From an uncultured Fidelibacterota bacterium (GTDB lineage Bacteria > Fidelibacterota > Marinisomatia > Marinisomatales > Marinisomataceae): 64,000 nucleotides of DNA. The stretch is from positions 328,601 to 392,600 of the forward strand of contig CACNWW010000001.1 of assembly GCA_902624275.1 (NCBI GenBank), in the 5' to 3' direction. Both the position numbers and the translations under genes were made by a program. A model generated the notes under the pieces. That model saw only the letters and a program-made list of their open reading frames with translations. It was not told the DNA's origin and ran no database searches. Positions 42,499-50,330 of the stretch are shown piece by piece (positions within the stretch are counted from its first letter, which is position 1; every line of letters begins with the position of its first letter).

Positions 42499-43626
42499 AT
42501 GGATAAAAATCAAATATTAGACCAGCTCAAACAAATTAACTATCCAGGTTTTAATAGAGATATTGTTTCTTTTGGAATGGTCAAAGATGTTGTCATAGAT
42601 CAAAGTATCATTACAATAATTCTTTCGATTTCTTCCTCTAATGAAGAAAAAAAGAATCAACTAGTTCAAGAAATATCAGATAAAATTAAAATAGATAGTT
42701 TTGAAGTTAAAATTAAGGTATTGGATCAAGCACCAGGAAAGACTGTTGATACAAGCAATAAGGATGCAAACGTCCAGGGAAATATTAAAAATATCATTGC
42801 TGTTGCAAGCGGAAAAGGTGGTGTAGGAAAATCTACCATTGCATTAAATTTAGCAGCAGCACTATCAAAAGCAGGACACAAAACAGGATTATTAGATTTA
42901 GATATTTATGGTCCTTCTTTACCAATTACAATGGGGGTTATTGAAAATCCTCAGGTAAATGATCAACAAAAAATCATACCGATTACAAAAGACAATTTAA
43001 AACTTATGAGCTTCGGCTTTATAAGCGGTAATCAAGCTCCAGTTGTATGGAGAGGACCACTTGTTGCTAAAATGACAGAACAGTTTTTTCGAGATGTTGT
43101 GTGGGGAGAATTGGATTACCTAATATTAGATCTTCCTCCAGGAACTGGAGATGTTCAACTAACCTTATCGCAAAAGATTCCTTTAGATGGAGCAATTATT
43201 GTAACAACACCAAATGATATTGCCTTAACAGATGTTCGAAAAGGGGCTGATATGTTTAGTAAAGTAAAAACACCATTACTGGGAGTAGTAGAAAATATGT
43301 CATATATGCAAATCAGTGGAAAGATTCAGTCTCCTAATACTGATTTATCTAATGTGGAGTTATTTATTAATGATAAAAAAATAATTTTAGAAAAAGATAA
43401 ATCATTCAATTACAAATTTCATCTATTTAAAGAAGGAGGAGGGCTAAATGAAAGTAAGCGCCTTAATGTTCCGCTCTTGGGGCAAATTCCTTACTCAGAA
43501 GATTTAATGTTATCGATAGACAAAGGGGAACCCTTAATTTTATCAAACGACAAACACCCTATATCAGAAATTTTTAATAAAATAGTAAAGAGCTTAGAAG
43601 AATATCATGAGAAAAAACTCAATTAA
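42499..43626 (+). CDS. mrp: Mrp/ApbC-type P-loop ATPase lacking the CxxC cluster motif
   Basis: A 375-residue Mrp/NBP35 protein. The N-terminal MIP18 (DUF59) domain spans about residues 1-85. The deviant Walker A is ASGKGGVGKSTIALNLAAAL, followed by LDLDIYGPSLP, PVVWRGPLVAKMTEQFFRDVVWGELDYLILDLPPGTGDVQLTL and TTPNDIALTDVRKGADMF. After VVENMSYM, where Mrp proteins have CPHC or CxxC for cluster binding, there is instead a roughly 40-residue Cys-free insert before FKEGGGLNESKRLNVPLLGQIPY. Mrp proteins carry Fe-S clusters to target enzymes, so this form may work differently. Bacteroidetes Mrp also tends to lack CxxC. It overlaps uppS by 20 bases. Confidence 0.92.
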   Translation: MDKNQILDQLKQINYPGFNRDIVSFGMVKDVVIDQSIITIILSISSSNEEKKNQLVQEISDKIKIDSFEVKIKVLDQAPGKTVDTSNKDANVQGNIKNIIAVASGKGGVGKSTIALNLAAALSKAGHKTGLLDLDIYGPSLPITMGVIENPQVNDQQKIIPITKDNLKLMSFGFISGNQAPVVWRGPLVAKMTEQFFRDVVWGELDYLILDLPPGTGDVQLTLSQKIPLDGAIIVTTPNDIALTDVRKGADMFSKVKTPLLGVVENMSYMQISGKIQSPNTDLSNVELFINDKKIILEKDKSFNYKFHLFKEGGGLNESKRLNVPLLGQIPYSEDLMLSIDKGEPLILSNDKHPISEIFNKIVKSLEEYHEKKLN

Positions 43627-44293
43627 TCATCTTGCAATTATAATGGATGGTAATGGAAGATGGGCGAAACAAAAAAATCAACCAAGAGCTTTTGGTCATC
43701 AAAACGGAGCTCAGACCGCAAAAAAAATCATAAATGAATGTGTAAAAAAAGAAGTACCTTATTTAACTCTTTACACCTTTTCAAAAGAAAATTGGTCAAG
43801 ACCAAAAGAAGAAATAGATACATTAATGATTTTACTTTCTTCAATGCTCAAAAAAGAAGCAGGAAATATGTATAGGAACAATATCAGATTTAATGTCGTA
43901 GGAAGAATAGAAGATTTGCCAGAAAAAACAAGGGATTGGGTGTTATCCACAATAGAAAAAACAAAAAATAACACAGGTTTAGTTTTAACTCTAGCACTAA
44001 GCTATGGAGGGCGACAAGAGATTATTGATGCTTTCAATTCATTGATAAAATCAAACGTAAAAATTATTAATGAAGAAATTCTTAAAAATCACTTATATTG
44101 CCCTGAATTGCCAGATCCAGATATGATAATTAGAACTGGAGGTGAATATAGACTTAGTAATTTTTTATTATGGCAATCTGCATATGCAGAAATTTATATC
44201 AGTAATAAAAATTGGCCAGATTTTGGCGAGAATGATTTAAAGAAGGTTTTTAATGAATATGAAAACAGAAATAGAACATTTGGAAAATTATAA
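43607..44293 (+). CDS. uppS: Undecaprenyl diphosphate synthase (cis-isoprenyl transferase)
   Basis: A 228-residue UppS that elongates FPP to the C55 carrier for cell-wall and LPS sugars. Blocks: HLAIIMDGNGRWAKQ with the catalytic Asp, PRAFGHQNGAQTAKKII, TLYTFSKENWSRPKEEI, ALSYGGRQEIIDA, DPDMIIRTGGEYRLSNFLLWQSAYAEIYI. Everything expected is present. It starts inside the end of mrp and is followed with no gap by bamA. cdsA, which usually follows uppS, is missing from this operon. Confidence 0.96.
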   Translation: MRKNSINHLAIIMDGNGRWAKQKNQPRAFGHQNGAQTAKKIINECVKKEVPYLTLYTFSKENWSRPKEEIDTLMILLSSMLKKEAGNMYRNNIRFNVVGRIEDLPEKTRDWVLSTIEKTKNNTGLVLTLALSYGGRQEIIDAFNSLIKSNVKIINEEILKNHLYCPELPDPDMIIRTGGEYRLSNFLLWQSAYAEIYISNKNWPDFGENDLKKVFNEYENRNRTFGKL

Positions 44294-46675
44294 ATGAGAT
44301 TTTCAATTAAAATATTATTGTTGATTAGTTGTTTTGTAACACATTTACTAAGTCAAGAAGTAACACTTTATAGAGTTAATGTCATCGGTAATAAAACAAC
44401 TTCTGACAAGATGATTAAATATTCTGCAGGGTTAAGAGATGGAACCCAAATTCAGCGTTCTGATATTTCTACCGCTGTTACAAGATTATGGGATTTGGGC
44501 CTTTTTGATGATATAAGTATCTCACTTAATAATGAGTCCCAATATGGCGTTGAAATTACTATAGATGTTGTAGAGAGCCCGGTTCTAAACAATTTCAGAT
44601 TCGAAGGTATAACAATTAGAGAAAATAGGCTAATAGATAAAATGGTGTTAAAACAGGGGCAAAGAATTAAGCCTAATTCAGTTGACCAAGCTATAAGAAT
44701 AATTGAAGATATTTATAAAGAAGATGGATACTTTAATATAGATGTTTCCTCTAATATCGTGGCTCCAAAAGATACGGTAGTCAGAACTCAATTTTCTAAA
44801 GATATCTTATTCGAAATTAAAGAAAATAAAAAATTTAGACTTGAGAACATCAATTTTATTGGTAACCAAAACTTTTCAGAAAGAAAACTTAAAAAAGAAC
44901 TTAACAGTACTAAGGAAAGAAAATGGTGGACATTCTGGGTTAAAAGCTATGATCAGGATAGTTTTGAAGAAGATTTAAAACTTTTGAAAAAATTCTATAA
45001 TAATGAAGGATTTAGAGATTTCAGAGTATTAAGCAATGATTTGGAAATCAAAAATAATGAAGGAAAACTAAATCTTAACATTAATATTATAGAGGGAGAA
45101 AAATATTTCTACAGAAATTTTAAATTTGAAGACAACAGAATTGCAAAGAACGAAGAACTGTTAAGTCTTTTAAATTTAAATAATGGAGATGTTTTTTCTC
45201 AAGAATCTTTTGATAAAGCAGTTTATGAAGATATGATGAGCATATATCAGGACAGAGGTTATATTTTTAGCAGTGTTAATCCTCAAATTACTCCTGTTGG
45301 GAATGACTCTTTAGATATTTTATTTAAGATGGATGAGGGCAATCAAGTTTTTATAGATCAAATACTTATTTCAGGGAATGAAAAAACAAGAGAGAATGTT
45401 ATAAGAAGAGAATTAAAAATTTACCCTGGAGATATTTTTAACAGGTCAAAACTTATGAGAAGTCAAAGAGACGTATGGATTTTAAATTACTTTGATAATG
45501 TCATTCCGGACGTTATTCCGGTATCTGAAGACAAGGTTAATTTAGATTTTCTTGTTGAAGAAAAGCCATCAACGCAAAGAATCAATGCAAATGTAGGTTT
45601 TACAGGTGAATATGGTGTGACAGGAGGCGCTGGAGTTGAATTTGACAACTTTAGAGGAAAGGGACAGTCTTTAAGCGTAGGATTAAGTACAGGTACAAAC
45701 TTTTCATTATATTCTAGCCAAGAGCCTTCAAAATATCGATCTTTTAATTTAGGTTTTCAAGATCCAATGATTAATGATAGTCCGTACTTAGTTGGAGTGT
45801 CAGTATTTTATTCCTTTAGAGGATCCTCAACAAATTATTTTTTCCCTCTAGACTTTACAGTTGGAGGAGCTGTTGCAAGCTTTGGTAGAAGATTAGAATG
45901 GCCAGATGATTTTTTTAGAGTTATGTGGTCTGTTAAGTATATGCAAAAACAATATGAAGGGACGCAAGAAGATATTAATCAATATATAGGTGGACTAGAT
46001 AAAACAAGAGGAATAAGTATTAGTCAATCTTTTTCTAGAGACAGTAGAAATAGAGCAGAATTTCCGACCAATGGATCAACTTTTACTTTAAATAGCACAT
46101 TATCCGGAGGAATTCTTGGTGGAAATGAAAACTTTCAAAAACATGTTCTTAATTTAGAATGGTTTACCCCATCGTTTTCTAAGTTTATTATATATAGTTC
46201 TGCAAAAATTGGCATCATAAAGCCAATAAGTGTAGATAGTGGAGAGCAAAGTTTCATACCATTCGACGAGAGGTTTATAATGGGAGGGAACGGTATACCT
46301 TATGGTAATGCTTTAAGAGGATATCCTGATAATGCAATTGGACCTCAGACAACAAGTGGTCAAGCGGTTGGAGGAAACTCAATGAGTAGACTTGTTGCTG
46401 AGCTTAGATATCCTCTTTCAGAGAACCCTGTAATATACTTGATGGCGTTTGGAGAAATGGGGAATGTTTGGAATACATCAAGATTGACAGAACCATTTTA
46501 CATTGATAGATTTAATTCAATTTCAATGAAAAAGTCTGCAGGAATTGGGGTTAGGTTTTTTATGCCAGGTCTTGGTAAATTAGGCTTTGATATGGGTTAT
46601 GGTTTTGATGATATTAACGGTGATGGTAGTCCCCAAGGATGGGAGTATACTATAACCTTTGGACAGACTTTTTAA
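44294..46675 (+). CDS. bamA: Outer membrane protein assembly factor BamA
   Basis: A 793-residue Omp85 protein inserting beta-barrel proteins into the outer membrane. A signal peptide (IKILLLISCFVTHLLSQE) is followed by five POTRA-like repeats (about residues 22-420; NVIGNKTTSDKM, FEGITIRENRL, NFIGNQNFSERKL, KFEDNRIAKNEEL, ILISGNEKTRENVI). The barrel follows, with the conserved loop motif ALRGYPDNAIG, and ends in an aromatic (ITFGQTF) as required for outer-membrane insertion. It is directly adjacent to uppS and followed by skp. Confidence 0.96.
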   Translation: MRFSIKILLLISCFVTHLLSQEVTLYRVNVIGNKTTSDKMIKYSAGLRDGTQIQRSDISTAVTRLWDLGLFDDISISLNNESQYGVEITIDVVESPVLNNFRFEGITIRENRLIDKMVLKQGQRIKPNSVDQAIRIIEDIYKEDGYFNIDVSSNIVAPKDTVVRTQFSKDILFEIKENKKFRLENINFIGNQNFSERKLKKELNSTKERKWWTFWVKSYDQDSFEEDLKLLKKFYNNEGFRDFRVLSNDLEIKNNEGKLNLNINIIEGEKYFYRNFKFEDNRIAKNEELLSLLNLNNGDVFSQESFDKAVYEDMMSIYQDRGYIFSSVNPQITPVGNDSLDILFKMDEGNQVFIDQILISGNEKTRENVIRRELKIYPGDIFNRSKLMRSQRDVWILNYFDNVIPDVIPVSEDKVNLDFLVEEKPSTQRINANVGFTGEYGVTGGAGVEFDNFRGKGQSLSVGLSTGTNFSLYSSQEPSKYRSFNLGFQDPMINDSPYLVGVSVFYSFRGSSTNYFFPLDFTVGGAVASFGRRLEWPDDFFRVMWSVKYMQKQYEGTQEDINQYIGGLDKTRGISISQSFSRDSRNRAEFPTNGSTFTLNSTLSGGILGGNENFQKHVLNLEWFTPSFSKFIIYSSAKIGIIKPISVDSGEQSFIPFDERFIMGGNGIPYGNALRGYPDNAIGPQTTSGQAVGGNSMSRLVAELRYPLSENPVIYLMAFGEMGNVWNTSRLTEPFYIDRFNSISMKKSAGIGVRFFMPGLGKLGFDMGYGFDDINGDGSPQGWEYTITFGQTF

Positions 46676-46690
46676 TAAAAGGAGATAAAA

Positions 46691-47197
46691 GTGTATAAGA
46701 AAATATTATTTATGGCGTTGTTGTTAAGTTTTTCAATCGCTCAACAAAAAATCGGTGTAGTTTTTTCTGAAACTATAAGGCTTAACTATGAAGAGTTTAA
46801 ACAAGTTGAAAAAGAACTCCAGGCTGATTTAGAGATAATTCAAAAAGAGTATCAATTAATGGCAACCGAGCTTGACAGTATGGTCAAAGAATATGAAAAG
46901 CAAAGTTTAATGCTTTCAGAAGATTTGAAAAAAGCTAAAGAGCAAGATATTGTTGATATGAACAATTCTATGCAAAGCTATCAACTATCAAAGCTAGGAC
47001 CAAACGGTGAATTAACACAAAAACAGGCTCAGTTAGAATTTCAATTGGTCGAAAAATTTAAAGCTGCGGTAAATGCAGTAGCAACACAAAAGGGTATGGA
47101 TTTGATAATTGATGGGACGCAAGCCTCATTGTATACAAAACCTACAATCGATTTAACAGATGATGTATTAACAGAGCTTAAAAAAACAACTAAATAA
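46691..47197 (+). CDS. skp: OmpH/Skp family periplasmic chaperone
   Basis: A 168-residue exported protein with signal peptide MYKKILFMALLLSFSIAQQ, then a small beta core (KIGVVFSETIRLN), a long charged coiled-coil arm (about residues 35-110, rich in E/K/Q) and a return beta segment (VATQKGMDLIIDGTQASLY). This is the trimeric jellyfish fold of Skp, which escorts unfolded outer-membrane proteins to BamA. The start is GTG at 46691, with GGAGA at 46681-46685 as Shine-Dalgarno. It lies between bamA and lpxD, the conserved order in many Gram-negatives. Confidence 0.92.
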   Translation: MYKKILFMALLLSFSIAQQKIGVVFSETIRLNYEEFKQVEKELQADLEIIQKEYQLMATELDSMVKEYEKQSLMLSEDLKKAKEQDIVDMNNSMQSYQLSKLGPNGELTQKQAQLEFQLVEKFKAAVNAVATQKGMDLIIDGTQASLYTKPTIDLTDDVLTELKKTTK

Positions 47198-47208
47198 AGG
47201 TTTTTCTC

Positions 47209-48219
47209 GTGTTTACCTTAAAAGAGGTTGCTGAAAAAATTGAGGGTCAGTTGGTAGGCAATCAAACTTTGATCATCAATTCTGTTGATGATATCAGTTT
47301 GGCGTCTAAAGGTTCAATAGCTTTTGCATTTTTACCTAATTATAAAATGAAAGTTAAATCCTCAAGTGCATCCGCATTTATTGTTTTAAATGAAAATGAT
47401 TTATTTGGCAATAGTGGTATTATTGTCAATAATCCATATAAGTCTATGATTAAACTATTAGAAATGTTTGATTCAAGGCCAGTAGTAGAATATTGTATAT
47501 CTGAAAATTCAATTATAGATAAGTCAGTTGAATTGCCAAATGATTTACATTTAGGCGCTTTTTCAGTAATTGAAAAGGATGTAGTTATTGGTAATAATGT
47601 TTATATAGGAAATGGAGTTAAACTAAATCCTGGTTCAAAAATTGGAGATAATTCGATTTTATATGATAATGTTGTTTTATATGATAATTCCATTATTGGC
47701 AAAAATACAATTATTCATTCAGGGTCAATTATTGGTTGTGATGGATTTGGCTATCATACCGTTGAAAAAGAGCACCATAAAATTCCTCACATCAAATCTG
47801 TAATAATTGGTGATAATGTTGAAATTGGAGCTTCATGTACCATTGACAGAGGTTCAGTTCAAAACACAATTATATCTAATCATTGTAAGCTTGATAATCA
47901 AGTTCATATAGCACATAATGTACAAATTGGTAAAGGCTGTTTATTAGCAGGAGGAGTATTTATTGGTGGTAGCACCCATATTAAAGATTATGTTACTATC
48001 GCTGGCAAAAGTGATATTGGTCCTCACATTGAGATAGGTCAAGAGGCTGTTATAGCAGCAAGATCATGCGTTCTAAAATCTTTGCCTGGAAAAGAAATTT
48101 ATGCGGGTAATCCAGCTAGGACTTTAAAAGAGAAGCAAAAAAGAGATGCTATATCAACAAGAGTTAGTATTATTGAAAAGAAATTGAGAAAAAATGCCTC
48201 CAAAACAACAAACAATTAA
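47209..48219 (+). CDS. lpxD: UDP-3-O-(3-hydroxyacyl)glucosamine N-acyltransferase
   Basis: A 336-residue LpxD. The N-terminal uridine-binding domain (about residues 1-100; FTLKEVAEKIEGQLVGN, GSIAFAFLPNYK) is followed by a left-handed beta-helix of hexapeptide repeats (IGNNVYIGNGVKLNPGSKIGD and on), with the catalytic His in QVHIAHNVQIGKGCLLAGGVFIGGST and GFGYHT. The C-terminal helix is short. It adds the second 3-hydroxyacyl chain in lipid A synthesis. The start is GTG at 47209. It overlaps lpxC by 26 bases. Confidence 0.96.
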   Translation: MFTLKEVAEKIEGQLVGNQTLIINSVDDISLASKGSIAFAFLPNYKMKVKSSSASAFIVLNENDLFGNSGIIVNNPYKSMIKLLEMFDSRPVVEYCISENSIIDKSVELPNDLHLGAFSVIEKDVVIGNNVYIGNGVKLNPGSKIGDNSILYDNVVLYDNSIIGKNTIIHSGSIIGCDGFGYHTVEKEHHKIPHIKSVIIGDNVEIGASCTIDRGSVQNTIISNHCKLDNQVHIAHNVQIGKGCLLAGGVFIGGSTHIKDYVTIAGKSDIGPHIEIGQEAVIAARSCVLKSLPGKEIYAGNPARTLKEKQKRDAISTRVSIIEKKLRKNASKTTNN

Positions 48220-49114
48220 ATATTCTGTTTCTTGTACAGGAGTTGGATTGCATACTGGAGTTCAAAGTACTCTTACTTTTCATCCAGCAGAAGAAAATAC
48301 TGGCATTAAATTTATTAGAAATGATAAAGGGGATCAACTTATAACTCCAGATATTGATAATGTGGTAGACTTAACTCGCGGAACTACTATAGAAGAGAAT
48401 GGCATAAGAGTACATACAACAGAGCACGTTATGTCAGCGTGTGCAGGGATGAGAGTAAACAACCTTTTAATTGAATTAAATAGCAAAGAACCTCCAGTTA
48501 TGGATGGAAGCTCTAAAGATTTTGTTGCAGCACTCAAAGAAGGTGAAATAATTGAACAAAGCTCACCAGTTGACTTTCTTGAAGTTACAAAGCCTGTAGT
48601 TTACAATGATGAAGAAAAAGATGTTGAAGTTTTAGCAGTTCCATTTGATGGATTCAAAACCACTTTTACTATTCAATATGATTTGGAAGATTTAGACGTA
48701 CAATATAGCTCTATTCAAAATGCATATACTAATTATGAAAAACAAATTGCTCCAGCAAGGACTTTTTGTTTATTAAGTGAAGTGACAGAATTGGCAAAAA
48801 AAGGATTGATTAAAGGCGGTAACGTGGGAAATGCTGTTATTATTGTTGACAAAGATATTGATGGGGACGAGGTAAAGTTTTTTATGGATAAGTTTGGAAT
48901 TAAATTTTATCAAGGATCCCGAGGACTTTATAAGTCTCAACATTTAAGATTTAAAAATGAGCCAGTTAGACATAAAACATTAGATTTAATTGGTGACCTA
49001 GCCTTACTCGGTAAACCAATTAAGGGGCATGTTACGGCCATCAAAAGTGGCCATAAAGGTAATGTTGAGTTCGCAAGATTATTGAGAAAAGAATTCAAGG
49101 ATCAGTTTAAATGA
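48194..49114 (+). CDS. lpxC: UDP-3-O-acyl-N-acetylglucosamine deacetylase
   Basis: A 306-residue zinc amidase catalysing the committed step of lipid A synthesis. Signatures: VSCTGVGLHTGVQSTLTFHPA, VHTTEHVMSACAGM with the zinc ligand His78, NNLLIELNSKEPPVMDGSSKDFV, ARTFCLLSEV, RHKTLDLIGDLALLG with the second His and the Asp ligand, and SGHKGNVEFARLL with the catalytic His. Length matches single-domain LpxC. It is not fused to FabZ, unlike Bacteroidetes, but overlaps fabZ by four bases (ATGA). In E. coli lpxC is in a different cluster. Confidence 0.97.
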   Translation: MPPKQQTIKYSVSCTGVGLHTGVQSTLTFHPAEENTGIKFIRNDKGDQLITPDIDNVVDLTRGTTIEENGIRVHTTEHVMSACAGMRVNNLLIELNSKEPPVMDGSSKDFVAALKEGEIIEQSSPVDFLEVTKPVVYNDEEKDVEVLAVPFDGFKTTFTIQYDLEDLDVQYSSIQNAYTNYEKQIAPARTFCLLSEVTELAKKGLIKGGNVGNAVIIVDKDIDGDEVKFFMDKFGIKFYQGSRGLYKSQHLRFKNEPVRHKTLDLIGDLALLGKPIKGHVTAIKSGHKGNVEFARLLRKEFKDQFK

Positions 49115-49542
49115 AAGATATCAACTATATATTAAAAATGATTCCACATCGCTATCCTTTTTTACTTGTTGATAAGATTATTGAGGAAAAGGAAAGAAAA
49201 GAAATTAAAACTTTAAAAAATGTTACGATTAATGAACCTTTCTTTTCAGGACACTTTCCTGATAAACCAATAATGCCTGGAGTGTTAATATTAGAGTCGA
49301 TGGCTCAATCAGCATGCTTAATCATGTTGGACTTTATTGAGAACCCAAAAAATCATTTAGTTTATTTATCAAAAGTGAACAATTTTAGAATCTATTCAAA
49401 TGTCATACCAGGTGACCAAATAATTATTGATGCAAAAGTAGTTCACGAAAAGTTAAATTCATTTAAGTTTGAAACTACTTGTCAAGTGAATGATAAGCTT
49501 ATAGCCAAAGCGGAATTTTTAGCCACAATGGTTGAAAGATAG
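49111..49542 (+). CDS. fabZ: 3-hydroxyacyl-ACP dehydratase FabZ
   Basis: A 143-residue hot-dog-fold dehydratase. IPHRYPFLLVDKI at the N-terminus, the catalytic His in FFSGHFPDKPIMPGVLILESMAQ and the catalytic Glu in LILESMAQSA are all intact. It dehydrates 3-hydroxyacyl-ACP and competes with LpxA and LpxD for the same acyl-ACP pool, which explains its place among the lpx genes. It ends in TAG followed at once by the Shine-Dalgarno of lpxA. Confidence 0.97.
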   Translation: MKDINYILKMIPHRYPFLLVDKIIEEKERKEIKTLKNVTINEPFFSGHFPDKPIMPGVLILESMAQSACLIMLDFIENPKNHLVYLSKVNNFRIYSNVIPGDQIIIDAKVVHEKLNSFKFETTCQVNDKLIAKAEFLATMVER

Positions 49543-49554
49543 GAGTTAAAAATC
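49541..49554 (+). promoter_or_regulatory. Shine-Dalgarno placing lpxA initiation at an ATC codon
   Basis: AGGAG at 49541-49545 overlaps the end of the fabZ TAG. Six bases later is ATC (49552-49554), the first codon of the frame that aligns with the N-terminus of LpxA. In frame the order is TAG GAG TTA AAA ATC AGC AAG, with no ATG, GTG or TTG between the in-frame stop (which is the fabZ stop) and residue 92. The ribosome site therefore points to a rare ATC start, or to a sequencing or assembly change of ATG. Confidence 0.7.
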
Positions 49555-50322
49555 AGCAAGATACACCAAACTAATATTATATCAAGCAAAGCAAAAATTG
49601 GTAAAAATGTAGAGATTGGACCTTATAATGTTATTGAAGACAATGTCATAATTGGCGATAATGTAAAGATTGGAAACTTTAATACCATTTCACGGTTTAC
49701 CGAGATTGGAAATGATTGCCACATATTAAATAACAGTAGTATTGGTGCAATCCCTCAAGATAAGAAATTTGGAGGAGAAGATACTAAATTAATTATTGGC
49801 AATAGAACAATTATTAGAGAGTTTGTGACTTTAAATAGAGGTACAAAAGCAACAGGAGAAACTAAAATTGGTAAGGATGTATTAATTATGACTGGTGTTC
49901 ATGTAGCACATGATTGTATTATTGGGAATAATGTTATATTAGTAAACCTCGTTGCATTAGGCGGACATGTTGAGATTGATGATTGGGCAATTTTAGGTGG
50001 AGCAAGTAATGTACATCAATTTTGCAAAATTGGAAAACATGTAATGGTTGCTGCAAATTCGAAATTAGTTCAAGATGTACCTCCATTTGTGCTTGCTAGC
50101 AAGCATCCTGTTCAATATTCTGGCATTAATTCTTTAGGTTTAAGTAGGAGAGGTTTTTCTGGGGATGAAAAAGCCGATATTAAAAAAGCCTACAGGTATC
50201 TTTTTAGATCTGATTTAAATCAATCGGATGCTCTTGTAAGAGTCAAAGAAGAGCTTTCTAATAGAAAGCATATCAATGAAATCCTTCATTTTTATAAATC
50301 AAGTGAGCGAGGCATTATTTAA
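49552..50322 (+). CDS. lpxA: UDP-N-acetylglucosamine acyltransferase LpxA with an apparent ATC start
   Basis: A 256-residue LpxA, first enzyme of lipid A synthesis. From ATC at 49552 the product reads as a complete left-handed beta-helix (SSKAKIGKNVEIGPYNVI and further hexapeptides), with catalytic His120 in VHVAHDC, ALGGHVEIDDWAILGG, FCKIGKHVMVAANSK and the family end SLGLSRRGFS plus a helical tail. Starting at the later GTG (49825) would delete 91 conserved residues. E. coli LpxA has 262 residues and begins at the equivalent point. Lys171 stands where E. coli has Gly176; as I recall, a Lys171 limits acyl length in Leptospira LpxA. It is preceded by fabZ and followed nine bases later by dxr. 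Confidence 0.93.
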   Translation: MSKIHQTNIISSKAKIGKNVEIGPYNVIEDNVIIGDNVKIGNFNTISRFTEIGNDCHILNNSSIGAIPQDKKFGGEDTKLIIGNRTIIREFVTLNRGTKATGETKIGKDVLIMTGVHVAHDCIIGNNVILVNLVALGGHVEIDDWAILGGASNVHQFCKIGKHVMVAANSKLVQDVPPFVLASKHPVQYSGINSLGLSRRGFSGDEKADIKKAYRYLFRSDLNQSDALVRVKEELSNRKHINEILHFYKSSERGII

Positions 50323-50330
50323 TACTTCTG

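Noticed and set aside
49825-50322. lpxA starting at GTG 49825 as a truncated LpxA
   Set aside because: The conserved N-terminal hexapeptide repeats are encoded in the same frame without interruption from 49552, with a well-placed Shine-Dalgarno, so the short form is not the real gene.
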